From a virus, in the IMG/VR virus record IMGVR_UViG_3300021471_000001, positions 1 to 64,000 of that record: 64,000 bases of DNA; one strand, written 5' to 3'. The position numbers were made by a program, and so were the translations under genes. Within the stretch, counting starts at the first letter, position 1, and each line of letters opens with the position of its first letter. Positions 9,501 through 18,605 of this stretch are shown piece by piece. The notes under the pieces are model-generated. The model searched no databases. It was given only the letters and a program-made list of their open reading frames with translations, and was not told the origin of the DNA.

Positions 9501-12500
9501 ATAAAGCTCCTACATCAAACATTTTGCCAATTTCTTCAGCAGTGGCACCTTTTAGCTGACTTAAGGCTACAATTCCAACGTCACTAAGCTGATTGATTAG
9601 CTCTTGTTTTGTAGCTTTGGTTAAGTTTCGCATATGCTGAGACAAAACCATGAATTCGTGATGGATTTGCTTATTAAAAGCTTCTTCTGCTAACCTACTT
9701 CGAAGTTCCCAGTACTTTCTTTCTTCTTCTTCTCGTCTATCGTTTATCTCCCCCTGTAAAGCCATAACGTCTTCTTTATACTCATTCATGTAGTCTCTAA
9801 GCGATTTTGTCAAATCTCTTTGTTTTTTTATCTCTTCCACAGAGTATTTTTTACGAATATTTTTTAATCCTTCACGTAGAATCTTGTCTAAATCAACTGT
9901 CATACGATTGATAAACTTTTCAATGTCTGTAAATTGTCTTTGAGCTTGTACTTTAATCATTTCAAGCGTCATCTGTTGTGATATAGACTTCCATAAGTTT
10001 GCTACATAAGGTCCTAGCTCTTTCCTTAAGGTATTATATTCAACGCCAATTTGCTTTGATAGTATTCTTAGATAGTTGCTCCAATCACCTTTTTCTTTGT
10101 CACCGATACGTGTAACCTCTGCTATTTGCTTTACTAACGCTTCTATCTTTTTATTGCTATACCCTAACTTCTTAAAATAGTTTTTGATATTAGTTAGTGC
10201 GGTTTCTTGTACGTTTGAAGCCATTTTAATGTGTTGAACAAAGAGTTCAGCTAATTGTCTTGATTGTAAAGTAGCGGTTTGTACACCTGCTTGTGTTCCT
10301 TTTATCGCTACCTCAACTTGGTATCTCATCTTTTCGTTTTTGTCAATCATCATAGAAATCAATCCCACAACCTCATTCCAGTTTAACATTGTCCGATTAA
10401 ACCGCTCCTTCATACCTGCAACATCTTGTGTTGTTAATCCTTCTTCTCCGGCAAGCTGTCCCTTAGCGACTGGACTTAAAGCCCTTAGCAGATTAGCGTA
10501 TTTGCCTTTATTAATCGCAGCAGTTTTCATAACTTCCGTTACAGCTTTGTTAATGAAGTCTTGTAGTCTTCCGATAGTGTCTTCCAAATTCCACCTATCA
10601 CGCTTAGATATCCGCCTTGCCTTTATGAGCTCATTTGTTGCATTAACCATGTTTGCAACATAAGCCCCCATAACGTCTTCATTCTTCTTTTGTGTTTCAT
10701 TTAGTCTTTTATAGCTAAAAAATAGGTCTTTAACAAGGTCATCAAGCTCTGCAACGCTATTTCCAAGATTATCTGTTTCCATAGCGAACATAGCTAGTGC
10801 TTTGTATCTTTTCGGTGACATTGCTTCAACTAACGGCTTGACACCTTTTGATCCTACCTCAGCAAACTTTTTCTGATTCTTTAAGTAATCCTCAATAGCT
10901 CTTAAACCTAAATAATGTTGTCTTATTATCTTACCTTCTTGTGTCAATAGCTTATTCTGTAACTCAATATTCTTTTCATACAGTTTAGAAAGGCTGTCAA
11001 CAAGGTTAATCTCTTCTTTTAACCTACTATTCTTTTGTGTCGCTAAGTCTATAACACGTAAACTATTATCCTTCAAAATACTAGAAGCTTCTATCAATTC
11101 AATCATTCGTTCTGTAAAGATATTAGATATCCTTTGTGCCATTCTTGAAAATGCAAGCTCTAATTCGAAAGGCGTCCTTGCCTTCTTTCTCTCTTCCGTG
11201 AATCGTTTTGTGGCTTCTTTCATCTGCATTGTCATTTTGGAAAAAACTCTATTATTAAACTTATTGCTTAAACTCTCCATCTCTTTGTAATGGCTTTCTA
11301 TCATTTTTTCTTGTTCTTCTCTGTACTTCTTTTCTGCGTTATATCTATCTTCTATCTCTTTTTCTGCCATTTTCTCCATCTTTTCTTCGTGCTTCTTTTC
11401 TTCTTTGACACGCTTTAGTTCTTCTTTAAGTTTTTGTATTTCCAGTTTATCTTTGTCTTCCGCAACCTTTTCGGCTTTCCTTTTACCTGCTCCACGCTTT
11501 TTCCCCGTTGGTAACGTAGGTTCTTCACCTGTGGTAGGAACTGTTATTTTAGGCAAAACTACTTTTTTCAACTCTTCTTGTAATTTTTCTGTTTGGTTTA
11601 ATTGTGCTTCTACATTCTTAATTGCATTAGTCATGGTCTCAGGAATTGCAGCCCCTACGAGTTGTAAAACTGATACCATACTCTTAAGCGTTTGTAGGTT
11701 TTGTTGTAAGACCTTTTGGTTTTTTATAAGTTCTTCTCTTTTCTTTATATGAGCGTTTATAATTGCATATATTTGTTTCTTTTGTTCTGCTGTAAGCTTA
11801 TTCCAACCACCAGCTTGTTCAACAAGTTCTTCTACTATAGCATTAGCTTCTTCATAGCTTGCCTTTTGGTCTTCTAGTAATGCTAAAACTTCTTGTTCTA
11901 CATCTGTTAACTCTGCTTCTTTCTCTCCATAGCTACTTATAGTACTATCAATTTCCTGTCTTTTTGCTATTTCTTCATCTAGTAATGCGATGCGGTCTTG
12001 TAGGTATGTGTTGGCTGTCTCATCAAGCATATATTCAGTTTCTGCCGTAATCTTTTGTACGACATCCTCTGGGGCAGTAACTTCTGGAACCTCAGGTGTT
12101 TCGATATTAAGCTTCAAATCAACTCCTATAGTCTCTAGATGTGTCTTTATCATTTCCACTATCTCAGGGACGTCTTTATACTTTTCGATTAACCCTTCTA
12201 GCTCTTCTTTTGATGATGTAAACGTTTCTTTAGTTATTTTCTGTAACTCACCTTCGTCTAATCCGAGTTCCTTAGCTTGTTTTGACAGTTGCTGATAGAC
12301 AAGTCCAGTTTCACCTAATTTCTTCTTTGTCTCTGCTATAGTAAGATTTAATTCTTTTCTTTTTTCAGTTTCCTGTTTTATAATATTTTCTATGGTAAAT
12401 CCACCTAAAGATGTCATGTACTCAGAAACCTCTGAAATACTCAAAGTCGTACTTATCAACTCTCTTAGCCTTTTTGTATCACCTTCAACCAATGCCCTCC

Positions 12501-14538
12501 TTGCCTCATTGATTAATTCAGTTCTCTTGTGATACTCTGATTGTGCTTGAGCAAGCTTTTCCATATTCTCAAGTAATACATTGTTATACTGTTGTGCTGT
12601 TTCAATAGCCTTAGCTCCTAAAACTTGTTTCTGTAACTCTATTTCGTTTTTTGTTACATTTATATGCCTATTCTTTGCATTTATCAGAGTGTCAATTGAA
12701 CCTTTCATAGCATCATAAGTCAAAGCCACAGATGGATTTATCTTTTCTATTTCTTGTAATAACGCCTTCTCTTCTCTCTTAGCTTTTGCCAACTCTTCCG
12801 TTGATAGCTTTACGTTATTCATCTTAGCTCTTAAGCTTATAAACTCATTAGAAAGCTTTTCAAAAGACTGTAATTCGTCTTCTTTAACTCTAATATCTGC
12901 CATAGCCTTAGCTATTCCCTGAACACTATCTTCAAAATCCGCTGTCTTACTTTGAAATAAGTTAATTATTTGAGCCAGGCCACCAGCAACACTTTCGACT
13001 ATTCCGTATATTTCCGCTTTCAAATTGGCAATAAATGGCAATACCTTCTTGAAAGCCTTTCCCATCTCTATAGCTCGTGCGTCTAATCTGTTCTGTGCTA
13101 GCTGTGCTCTCTTTTCAGTGGTGTCCATAGCAACATTAAACTCTTTTTCCAAGCTATCAGCTATGTTATACTGAGCTACACCTGTTTCGATATTCTTTCT
13201 CAAAGCGTCTATCGAGCCACCAAGTTTTAAAACTACTTTCTGAGCCTCGTCGCCAAAGATTTGTTGTATAAATCTTTGTCTTTTTGCAACGTCTCCAATT
13301 TTGTTTATACTTTCTAGTATCTTTATAATCATTTGTGACGGAGCTTTTATGAAGGCCTGGTCGAAGTCTTTGGCTGTCATCTTCATAAATGAGGCAAGCT
13401 TTTCTCTTTGTTTTCCAATCTGCCTAATGATAGCATTCATCCCTGTCGCTACTACCTCAGGTTCTAGACCACCTGCTATCGCCGTTGCCGCAAAAGCCAT
13501 AGCTTCAAAGGACTTTATACCGACAGCACTTGCACTAGTCATACGTTTCACAGCTTCACTTATTACGTATTCGTTTGCAGCAGTAGTATTAGCAAGTTCG
13601 TTTAACACGGACATAGCTTTAGCAGAGAATTCACTCATGTCAGTACTTTCTTTCTTAAAACTATTTCCTATCTTAGCTATTGTTTCTGCTAATAATTCAC
13701 TGTTGCCGTTGAATTTACTTAAAGCTATCGTGCCTTTTGCTATCTGTTCTAAGAAACCAGCTATTTGTTCTCTCGGAAGGCCTAACTGCCCTGCTACTTC
13801 ACCAATATTTGCTAAACCCGCAGCACTAACAGGCAATTCCTTAGATAATCTTAAGATTACTTTCTCTAACTTTATAGCTTCCTTAGTTCCTCTTTCTATA
13901 CCTGTAGTCTTAAAAACGCCTGCCATAGCAGTTTCAAACTCAACTGATTCGTCAACTGCATCACTTATTTTACCTGTCAAAAAGTTAAACGCTTTTTGTA
14001 AAGCCATTACACCAGCTGTTATTCCACCAACTGCCATTCCTAAACCACCTAATCCCATTCCACCTATCATCTCTTTAGCTTTACCTAAACCACCGCCAAT
14101 TCTACCAAAGAAAGTCGGCTTTGCCGCCTTCTTTTCTGCAACTAATCGCTCTTCTCTCAGCTGTTTTAATAACTTACTTTCTCGTCTTTTTATTCTTATA
14201 AACTCTTTACTATCTTTTTCATAAAGACTTTTTGCCTCAGCAAAGTGTTTTCGTATTTCTTGTGTTTGTTGCTTGTAGTGTTTTCTTATTTCATAAAGCT
14301 TTTTCTTATTAGCGTCCTTAGAATATCTAACCTCAAGTTCTTTTATAGCTTCTAAAGACTGTTTAGCTTGTCTCTTAGCTTTTTTATAGCTTTCTTTAAA
14401 CTGATTAGCTGTCTCTTTGCCGAATTTCTCATTTATACGTTTTATTGTTTGGTTTAAAGTAAGCTCACCTTTTTGAAACTTATCTACGATTGGCTTTAAG
14501 TTAGCGTCAACCTCGATTATAAAGTTTTGCTTTGCCAT
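6505..14538 (-). CDS. Tail tape measure protein, about 2,677 aa
   Basis: This is the longest gene. The start is set at ATG 14538 (MAKQNFIIEV), which follows AGGAGCTATAAA; an upstream in-frame codon lacks a site. Residues of about 205-460 resemble the TP901/PhageMin_Tail tape-measure domain (ETAMAGVFKTTGIERGTKEA; LANIGEVAGQLGLPREQI). Glycine-rich hydrophobic segments lie near residues 165-200 and about 2,070, and most of the remainder is long charged coiled coil. Tape measure length sets tail length, and at about 0.15 nm per residue this predicts a tail near 400 nm. No lysozyme or peptidase motif was seen inside; the M23 enzyme is separate and downstream. Confidence 0.95.
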   Translation of the reverse strand: MAKQNFIIEVDANLKPIVDKFQKGELTLNQTIKRINEKFGKETANQFKESYKKAKRQAKQSLEAIKELEVRYSKDANKKKLYEIRKHYKQQTQEIRKHFAEAKSLYEKDSKEFIRIKRRESKLLKQLREERLVAEKKAAKPTFFGRIGGGLGKAKEMIGGMGLGGLGMAVGGITAGVMALQKAFNFLTGKISDAVDESVEFETAMAGVFKTTGIERGTKEAIKLEKVILRLSKELPVSAAGLANIGEVAGQLGLPREQIAGFLEQIAKGTIALSKFNGNSELLAETIAKIGNSFKKESTDMSEFSAKAMSVLNELANTTAANEYVISEAVKRMTSASAVGIKSFEAMAFAATAIAGGLEPEVVATGMNAIIRQIGKQREKLASFMKMTAKDFDQAFIKAPSQMIIKILESINKIGDVAKRQRFIQQIFGDEAQKVVLKLGGSIDALRKNIETGVAQYNIADSLEKEFNVAMDTTEKRAQLAQNRLDARAIEMGKAFKKVLPFIANLKAEIYGIVESVAGGLAQIINLFQSKTADFEDSVQGIAKAMADIRVKEDELQSFEKLSNEFISLRAKMNNVKLSTEELAKAKREEKALLQEIEKINPSVALTYDAMKGSIDTLINAKNRHINVTKNEIELQKQVLGAKAIETAQQYNNVLLENMEKLAQAQSEYHKRTELINEARRALVEGDTKRLRELISTTLSISEVSEYMTSLGGFTIENIIKQETEKRKELNLTIAETKKKLGETGLVYQQLSKQAKELGLDEGELQKITKETFTSSKEELEGLIEKYKDVPEIVEMIKTHLETIGVDLKLNIETPEVPEVTAPEDVVQKITAETEYMLDETANTYLQDRIALLDEEIAKRQEIDSTISSYGEKEAELTDVEQEVLALLEDQKASYEEANAIVEELVEQAGGWNKLTAEQKKQIYAIINAHIKKREELIKNQKVLQQNLQTLKSMVSVLQLVGAAIPETMTNAIKNVEAQLNQTEKLQEELKKVVLPKITVPTTGEEPTLPTGKKRGAGKRKAEKVAEDKDKLEIQKLKEELKRVKEEKKHEEKMEKMAEKEIEDRYNAEKKYREEQEKMIESHYKEMESLSNKFNNRVFSKMTMQMKEATKRFTEERKKARTPFELELAFSRMAQRISNIFTERMIELIEASSILKDNSLRVIDLATQKNSRLKEEINLVDSLSKLYEKNIELQNKLLTQEGKIIRQHYLGLRAIEDYLKNQKKFAEVGSKGVKPLVEAMSPKRYKALAMFAMETDNLGNSVAELDDLVKDLFFSYKRLNETQKKNEDVMGAYVANMVNATNELIKARRISKRDRWNLEDTIGRLQDFINKAVTEVMKTAAINKGKYANLLRALSPVAKGQLAGEEGLTTQDVAGMKERFNRTMLNWNEVVGLISMMIDKNEKMRYQVEVAIKGTQAGVQTATLQSRQLAELFVQHIKMASNVQETALTNIKNYFKKLGYSNKKIEALVKQIAEVTRIGDKEKGDWSNYLRILSKQIGVEYNTLRKELGPYVANLWKSISQQMTLEMIKVQAQRQFTDIEKFINRMTVDLDKILREGLKNIRKKYSVEEIKKQRDLTKSLRDYMNEYKEDVMALQGEINDRREEEERKYWELRSRLAEEAFNKQIHHEFMVLSQHMRNLTKATKQELINQLSDVGIVALSQLKGATAEEIGKMFDVGALFERGELKATGESPIAKEIQKRIEMNEKNLEYGRLQLEQGKITEEFYEQEFGSLERSNQAMKERIKAVVYMSQMNQEFNKVIERQNEIRYLNNKAIAQGGELEEKDKKRLDELLSKEVDFSKMIEDFKKKSGTIFESLTKVDPKSAESVKTAFGEMLEKLKKVKIGAAKKELKEIEKLDYEHFERLIRKAKKETKDAQAELASITGNEFERAMYDIEKQGLQVEKLFVKINAGIADKLRGQIKTEYMYSPKMREDAEYMIYLQEQWNIARRNGDEEQMKFIERLMEKYEKKYPELAKRIKDEFSKANDVIARDTYENLQTLSKAMDKLYGYTGSIENNLREWDDALEDGNISLEEGVKLTRQMGENIMMLGMAMKSTTVAVIGASMGAVGALVSLGMVASSLYDKIAGTSDEEEEHQRLLEASLKRQKEIVYQMNRRLAATEAQKDAEEYINSILEQRLDIYDLLGQLNKEVSDLLVKSQDVLEERINRSIDNLKQLPSQIKSQIDAAISKWYDFYEKVVRRGDIPEIPELTADFFNVPGMQDLMSILDKIESFDPSDPMAWFEDFYDLFEEIPDILGQFDEARYESLLATERDIKDFIQIYKGSDEVINNFIDNVVSGALKGKDMLDAWAQVQEHISYLISRGFISDEDLGYIEQLEVKIISLANTQVQIFNMEAIKEAGEIFKDIFEDYEQYVEMMKSMIAMELQRFDIHKSLGLLGEDQTEILEKEKKLIEDAIDAYLKLYGLSRDMFKTENEMIEALLKESGYDEAIVSLLQRKVDLQKEYNEELIDELGFLRGIKNARIDALKREYMEVQRLLKLKAISPEEALKRKTMLINQMIKILQQMGIGGEQIQEAYQAITDLIIGVEGEEVVTAGGGTGAGVLTPIGGFQEGGKVEKTGVYQLHKGEDVITPKMRESLADFLSDMVSGYYNSEKKRIERLNQISKTVNNQYDYGRSSVVNIGDIKVFTRDGIEAGEKILSVLKSPRGVLALKQGQKKL

Positions 14539-14548
14539 TTTATAGCTC

Positions 14549-14728
14549 CTATACAATAAATCCAAAGATTTTTATTATTTTGGTGTTTTTATATCTTTTC
14601 AAAAGTCTTTTATAATTTTCCACGAGAAACGCCAAAATACCCACAAATTGAAGACTTTTTCTTTTTTTGGTATAAAAGTTCAACAAAGATAATAAAACGT
14701 CCTTATTGTGAATATTTTCAATTTTCAT
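14549..14728 (-). CDS. Small tail-chaperone-like ORF, 59 aa
   Basis: ATG 14728 lies inside the end of the frameshift extension 14718-14879, in another frame. The product contains KSLQFVGILAFLVENYKRLL. This resembles the extension's KSLQIVAFFVFLEGIFGLI, and the two DNA stretches are visibly related (about 14620-14670 and 14762-14815). It therefore looks like a duplicated second half of the tail chaperone. The ribosome site is weak, so it may be made by translational coupling or be a relic. It ends just before the tape measure ribosome site. Confidence 0.45.
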   Translation of the reverse strand: MKIENIHNKDVLLSLLNFYTKKRKSLQFVGILAFLVENYKRLLKRYKNTKIIKIFGFIV

Positions 14729-14879
14729 ATTTCTTTCTCTCTATCAATCCAAATATTCCCTCGAGAAACACGAAAAAAGCCACAATTTGAAGACTTTTTA
14801 CAAAAATGGTATAAATAATCATATCTATCATTCCTTCTTTTCTGCGTGCATTTTTTCTAGTTTTTCTCTCTCTTTTTTC
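14718..14879 (-). CDS. Minus-one frameshift extension of the tail assembly chaperone
   Basis: In the -1 frame relative to 14828-15628, translation is open from just after a stop at 14880-14882 down to TGA at 14718. A ribosome slipping on one of the A-runs at 14873-14878 or 14851-14856 would bypass the stop at 14828-14830. This would add a C-terminal tail containing KSLQIVAFFVFLEGIFGLI. A -1 shift between two chaperone frames just ahead of the tape measure gene is a conserved feature of long-tailed phages. The exact slip site is not certain, because neither run is a textbook heptamer. Confidence 0.55.
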   Translation of the reverse strand, partial: EKRERKTRKNARRKEGMIDMIIYTIFVKSLQIVAFFVFLEGIFGLIERKKYEN

Positions 14880-15628
14880 TTACGTTCGTGTTCTGCCATC
14901 TTTCTTAGACTAAACACTTCTTTTGGGTCTATTCCCTTCTCTTTTAGCTTTTCCTCATATGGCTTTGCATACTTCTTGTCGTATTCCAAAACCTTTCTGT
15001 ATGGTTTTTCCAAATCACTCAAAGTTTTTGAAGCTTTCGAACGCTTGTCTGAGTTATTAATTGCAAGCATTGATACTAAGATGTTTATTAATTCAAGTGA
15101 CTTCATGGCTTTATCACGCTCGATTTTACGAATATAATACTTTACCATTTGGAGATTAAGCACCTTCCAAAGCTCGTCTGGAATATCTAAATGACAGACT
15201 ATATCAAATATAATGTCATAAATAAAAGTAGCGTTATTGTGTTCTTCCTCTTCCTCACCTAAAATCTCATCATAATAACTCCGTTTTCTGCTTCCTGTCT
15301 CATCAACTCCAAGAAATCTTTGTACATAATCGTCTCTCAAAAAGTGTTTATAATCAGCTATAATACTTTCTATCAAATGCTGATAGATTATAAGCAATTC
15401 TTCACATTTATATTCCTTTATCTGTTCAAGTTGTGCTTTATATAGGATTGGTTCAAATAACTCTAGAATGTTATTTTTAATGGTTTCGCTGTTTTCTTTT
15501 TGCTCTAGTAGAATGCTTTCCGTGATGAGATAGTATTCGTATACAAAGTTAAAGGGTTTAAAGACAAGTCGCCTTGCCTTATTTTCAAAGGTGTAAGCGA
15601 CTTGCCTACGCAGAGAGGGAAAAAACAT
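14828..15628 (-). CDS. Tail assembly chaperone (short product)
   Basis: A 266-residue helical, charged protein (MFFPSLRRQVAYTFENKARR) encoded between the probable tail tube gene and the tape measure gene, the standard place for the G-type tail chaperone. Its C-terminus is highly basic and is encoded by A-rich codons that could support a -1 shift into 14718-14879. Such chaperones bind the tape measure protein during tail assembly and are not in the virion. The call rests on position, size and the overlapping -1 frame; sequence similarity was not tested. Confidence 0.6.
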   Translation of the reverse strand: MFFPSLRRQVAYTFENKARRLVFKPFNFVYEYYLITESILLEQKENSETIKNNILELFEPILYKAQLEQIKEYKCEELLIIYQHLIESIIADYKHFLRDDYVQRFLGVDETGSRKRSYYDEILGEEEEEHNNATFIYDIIFDIVCHLDIPDELWKVLNLQMVKYYIRKIERDKAMKSLELINILVSMLAINNSDKRSKASKTLSDLEKPYRKVLEYDKKYAKPYEEKLKEKGIDPKEVFSLRKMAEHERKKKEREKLEKMHAEKKE

Positions 15629-15653
15629 AACGTTATCATCTTCTTCTATAATC

Positions 15654-16589
15654 TTACAAAGCTTCTAGCAATGCGTGCATATCTTTAAAGAAGTCTTGGA
15701 AACCTCTACCCCAGATTACCTGCTTGTTATTGTAATCTGTAAAGGTAAATGCACATGCCGAGCCTTCTACATCAATTTCTCTTTGTGCGTCATTCGCAAA
15801 ACTATACGTTTTAGCTGGGGCAAACTTCATATTCCAAAAGATTTCTGCGGTATTATGATCTTGTACTGTCTTTGCTGAGGCGGTATTATCGGTAGTATAA
15901 GTATTCCCTAACTCATCTTTAGGTAGTACTATAACGATTTTACCGTCTAAGCTTTCACCTGCACCAACTGAACCGATCTTTCTAGTGTAACTTGGATTGG
16001 TTGTATGTCCATCATTAACAATTCTATCGTTTGAAAAGAACATTCCCATACCATTAGGATGTGCTGACACATTATGTGGAGGTTTAAATCTCAACGTAAC
16101 TTCTGCTGTGGAACTTGCTATTGTGTCGTATTTCTCTAAGTTATCTTGAGTCATAAAGGTATCTTGGGCCTCTTCATGTTCAATTCCTTCGTTCACTTCA
16201 ATATAATCATCATCACCCGGAAAGGTAAAGTAAGCGTAAAAATCTATGCTATCGCCATTCGAAATTGCCTGTGCAAAAGTCGAAGAGCCTTTCTCTTTCC
16301 ATGATGGGTGTCTAGCTAAACCTCTAATCAATCTTACAGATGTGGATGTGCTATCAAAGGCAATTACACCTTCACCTGTTTCTCTAACGATTCCAATAAG
16401 TGCTTGTCTTGTGCTATAGTTCACGTATCCAGAAATCGGAGCATTGGAACTTATGTCTATCTCTACATCGTCAGCTGTCTTGGTTGCTGATGACGTTACA
16501 GTAGCGTAAGATGATAACAATTTTGGAGCATCTGCTGTCGCTATTAAAGCAGCACCAGCTTTGATCGTTGGATCATATGTTCTAGCCAT
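15654..16589 (-). CDS. Probable major tail (tube) protein
   Basis: This 311-residue, beta-rich protein (MARTYDPTIKAGAALIATAD) has a strong ribosome site (AAAGGAG). It sits just upstream of the chaperone and tape measure genes, where the tube protein of siphophages is expected. Repeated Thr/Ser/Asp strands and a compact middle (FTFPGDDDYIEVNEGIEHEEAQDTFM) fit a tube or Ig-like fold. No tail sheath gene is nearby, so the tail is likely non-contractile. The function is inferred from order. Confidence 0.6.
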   Translation of the reverse strand: MARTYDPTIKAGAALIATADAPKLLSSYATVTSSATKTADDVEIDISSNAPISGYVNYSTRQALIGIVRETGEGVIAFDSTSTSVRLIRGLARHPSWKEKGSSTFAQAISNGDSIDFYAYFTFPGDDDYIEVNEGIEHEEAQDTFMTQDNLEKYDTIASSTAEVTLRFKPPHNVSAHPNGMGMFFSNDRIVNDGHTTNPSYTRKIGSVGAGESLDGKIVIVLPKDELGNTYTTDNTASAKTVQDHNTAEIFWNMKFAPAKTYSFANDAQREIDVEGSACAFTFTDYNNKQVIWGRGFQDFFKDMHALLEAL

Positions 16590-16653
16590 TTTTAAACTCC
16601 TTTGTTAAAATTAATTTATTGTTCTACTCAAACAAAGAAGTTCATTAGCTATG

Positions 16654-17136
16654 CTAATTACTTAATATATCATAACGTTCGGCTTTAAGCGTAATGAAAA
16701 AGCCAAAATACGGCATGTCATTTGCGTCCGCATAATAACCTATAGTGTCGTCTTCAATATCTAAACTTATATAATTCCTTTTATTATCAACACTTTTAAA
16801 GTCCATTTGTTTCGTAAAAGCTTTATAAATCTTACTTGTAAAGTCATATATATCCAATTCGTCTGTTAGAGTCTCGATTCTGCCCATCACAAATATACTA
16901 TAAGTGTCTATGAAATTGCTTTCACCATAACTGATAGCGTCTAAATACAATCCTATTTTGTCTTCTTTACTATTCTGCAATGGTGGAAATGGGTCTTCAA
17001 AGATAATTTTAATGTTATTGAGTTCGTTACTCGTTAGTCTTACTTCCAATTCAGCTTTTAAATCTGTTAAAACTGTTGATGGAACGGTCATCCTTTCTTT
17101 ATATGTTGTTCTATGTGCTTCTTTTAGCAATCCCAT
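16654..17136 (-). CDS. Putative tail terminator/completion protein
   Basis: This 160-residue alpha/beta protein contains LKAELEVRLTSNELNNIKII, a strand pair, a long helix (YDFTSKIYKAFTKQMDF) and a C-terminal strand with FFITLKAERYD. That layout is common to tail terminator proteins (gpU or gp17 type), which cap the tail tube. It precedes the tube gene in transcription order, but is cut off from the other connectors by the glycosyltransferase block. It starts at ATG 17136 after AAGGA. Confidence 0.5.
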   Translation of the reverse strand: MGLLKEAHRTTYKERMTVPSTVLTDLKAELEVRLTSNELNNIKIIFEDPFPPLQNSKEDKIGLYLDAISYGESNFIDTYSIFVMGRIETLTDELDIYDFTSKIYKAFTKQMDFKSVDNKRNYISLDIEDDTIGYYADANDMPYFGFFITLKAERYDILSN

Positions 17137-17139
17137 AGC

Positions 17140-18579
17140 TTATTCCTTTATAGCTTCAATTTGTGTAAAGTTTTGTTTTTGCTTTTCTAGTAATCTCTCT
17201 GCTTCCTTGAAAACAGGAATCCATTGTTCCCTAACGATTTTCTCCCAAGTAAAACTTTTCTTTATCCAACTAAAAGCTATCTCGGCTTTCTCTATATATT
17301 TATCTTTGTTATAGAAGCAATCATTAAGCTTATTAACAAAATCTTTCACATCTACTGCTTTTCTTGGTGGATCATCTTTCACAAATGCGTAACCAAAGAC
17401 ATATTCATTCGTATCAACTAGTGTAGCAAGCCTACCATTACGTGTTATCTCTGAATGTACTGTGTTATTTGGTACAAACACTGGTGTTTTCGTAGCATAG
17501 CATTCCGTTGTAAATAACCCCCAGCCTTCGCCTAAGGTGGTTGTGATACCTACATCTGCAATGTTATAAGCTTTATTAAGCTGTTCGACAGTGTTTCCAC
17601 CTGCCTTATCATACGAGCCCATCAAAAACACGTTATTCTTTTCGTCTCTTGGACTTCCATGATGTAAGTTATCGAAATATTCTATCATATTGATAATATT
17701 CGTACCTATGTCGTTGTTTTTCATATGCATAAGCAGTTTTACACGTCTCTTATCCTCATCATTCTTTAATGACTTTATGAATTCGGAGAACACGTACAAA
17801 GTCCGTGTAGGGTCTTTTCTTGGCTGATTCCTGTTTAAATTAAGCAAAATAAATAAATCATCTCCGTATTTCTCTATGTAGTCCTTAAATATGCCTTTCC
17901 TCAATTCTTTAACTTGGCTTTCAGGCAATGGATAAAAGCTTTTTGTATTAATGCCATGATATATATATTGCAATGGAACGCCTAATCCATAACACCGATC
18001 TTCCTTAAGTATTTCTGGAAAGCACTCTGCTTGTTTATACCCGAACTTTGTGTATGTAATCGGCATATCAAAGTAATTAGCTATCTCAAACCTGTGTGGA
18101 AGGAAGTATTCAGTGTCAATTGGAAAATAGTATATTGTCACAAAGCGTTTACCTGAGTATCTCATCTCTTCTAATGGTTTAGTTAAGCTTTCTACAACAA
18201 GTGGATCGTTTAAAATAAATATCACATCGACTTCATGGTGTTTAACATAATCCAAAAACTTGTCTTGGCTGTGTTGTGTGTTCAACAACCCTTTTCGCCT
18301 ATCCATTTCTGTGAAAAACAACCCTGGTATTACTTGAACATCACCCGGTAGTCTCCTATGGTTGCTCTCTTCTTTGATTAACCAACTATCGTCCGTTGGT
18401 TTTAATCCCCAGCTATTAATATTCAAGTGTTCATGTATCCCAAATACCTTTATATCGTAGTATCCACTAACCTTTCTAAGCTCCATAATAATGTTATAAA
18501 GCACTTGAGCAAACCCTGTCCATAGATTAGGGCTGTCACCATAGAATAACACTTTTAATTTTTGTTTTTTCTTTTTCAT
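17140..18579 (-). CDS. GT4-like (GT-B fold) glycosyltransferase
   Basis: This 479-residue enzyme begins with KVLFYGDSPNLWTGFAQVLYN, a GT-B N-terminal strand-loop-helix. Its C-terminal half has GEGWGLFTTECYATKTPVFVP, the E-x7-E sugar-nucleotide motif of family GT4, followed by a typical closing helix (FTWEKIVREQWIPVF). It probably transfers a hexose from a nucleotide sugar; the acceptor is unknown. It starts the downstream end of a block of three glycosyltransferases and two methyltransferases inserted between connector and tail genes. A virion protein or the host surface is a possible target. Confidence 0.8.
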   Translation of the reverse strand: MKKKKQKLKVLFYGDSPNLWTGFAQVLYNIIMELRKVSGYYDIKVFGIHEHLNINSWGLKPTDDSWLIKEESNHRRLPGDVQVIPGLFFTEMDRRKGLLNTQHSQDKFLDYVKHHEVDVIFILNDPLVVESLTKPLEEMRYSGKRFVTIYYFPIDTEYFLPHRFEIANYFDMPITYTKFGYKQAECFPEILKEDRCYGLGVPLQYIYHGINTKSFYPLPESQVKELRKGIFKDYIEKYGDDLFILLNLNRNQPRKDPTRTLYVFSEFIKSLKNDEDKRRVKLLMHMKNNDIGTNIINMIEYFDNLHHGSPRDEKNNVFLMGSYDKAGGNTVEQLNKAYNIADVGITTTLGEGWGLFTTECYATKTPVFVPNNTVHSEITRNGRLATLVDTNEYVFGYAFVKDDPPRKAVDVKDFVNKLNDCFYNKDKYIEKAEIAFSWIKKSFTWEKIVREQWIPVFKEAERLLEKQKQNFTQIEAIKE

Positions 18580-18605
18580 AACTTTAATTACCCTCTCTTA
18601 AAAAA

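Noticed and set aside
13301-14224. Long plus-strand ORF of 307 aa inside the tape measure gene
   Set aside because: It is the antisense shadow of a low-stop-codon region; composition is typical of a complement frame and there is no ribosome site.
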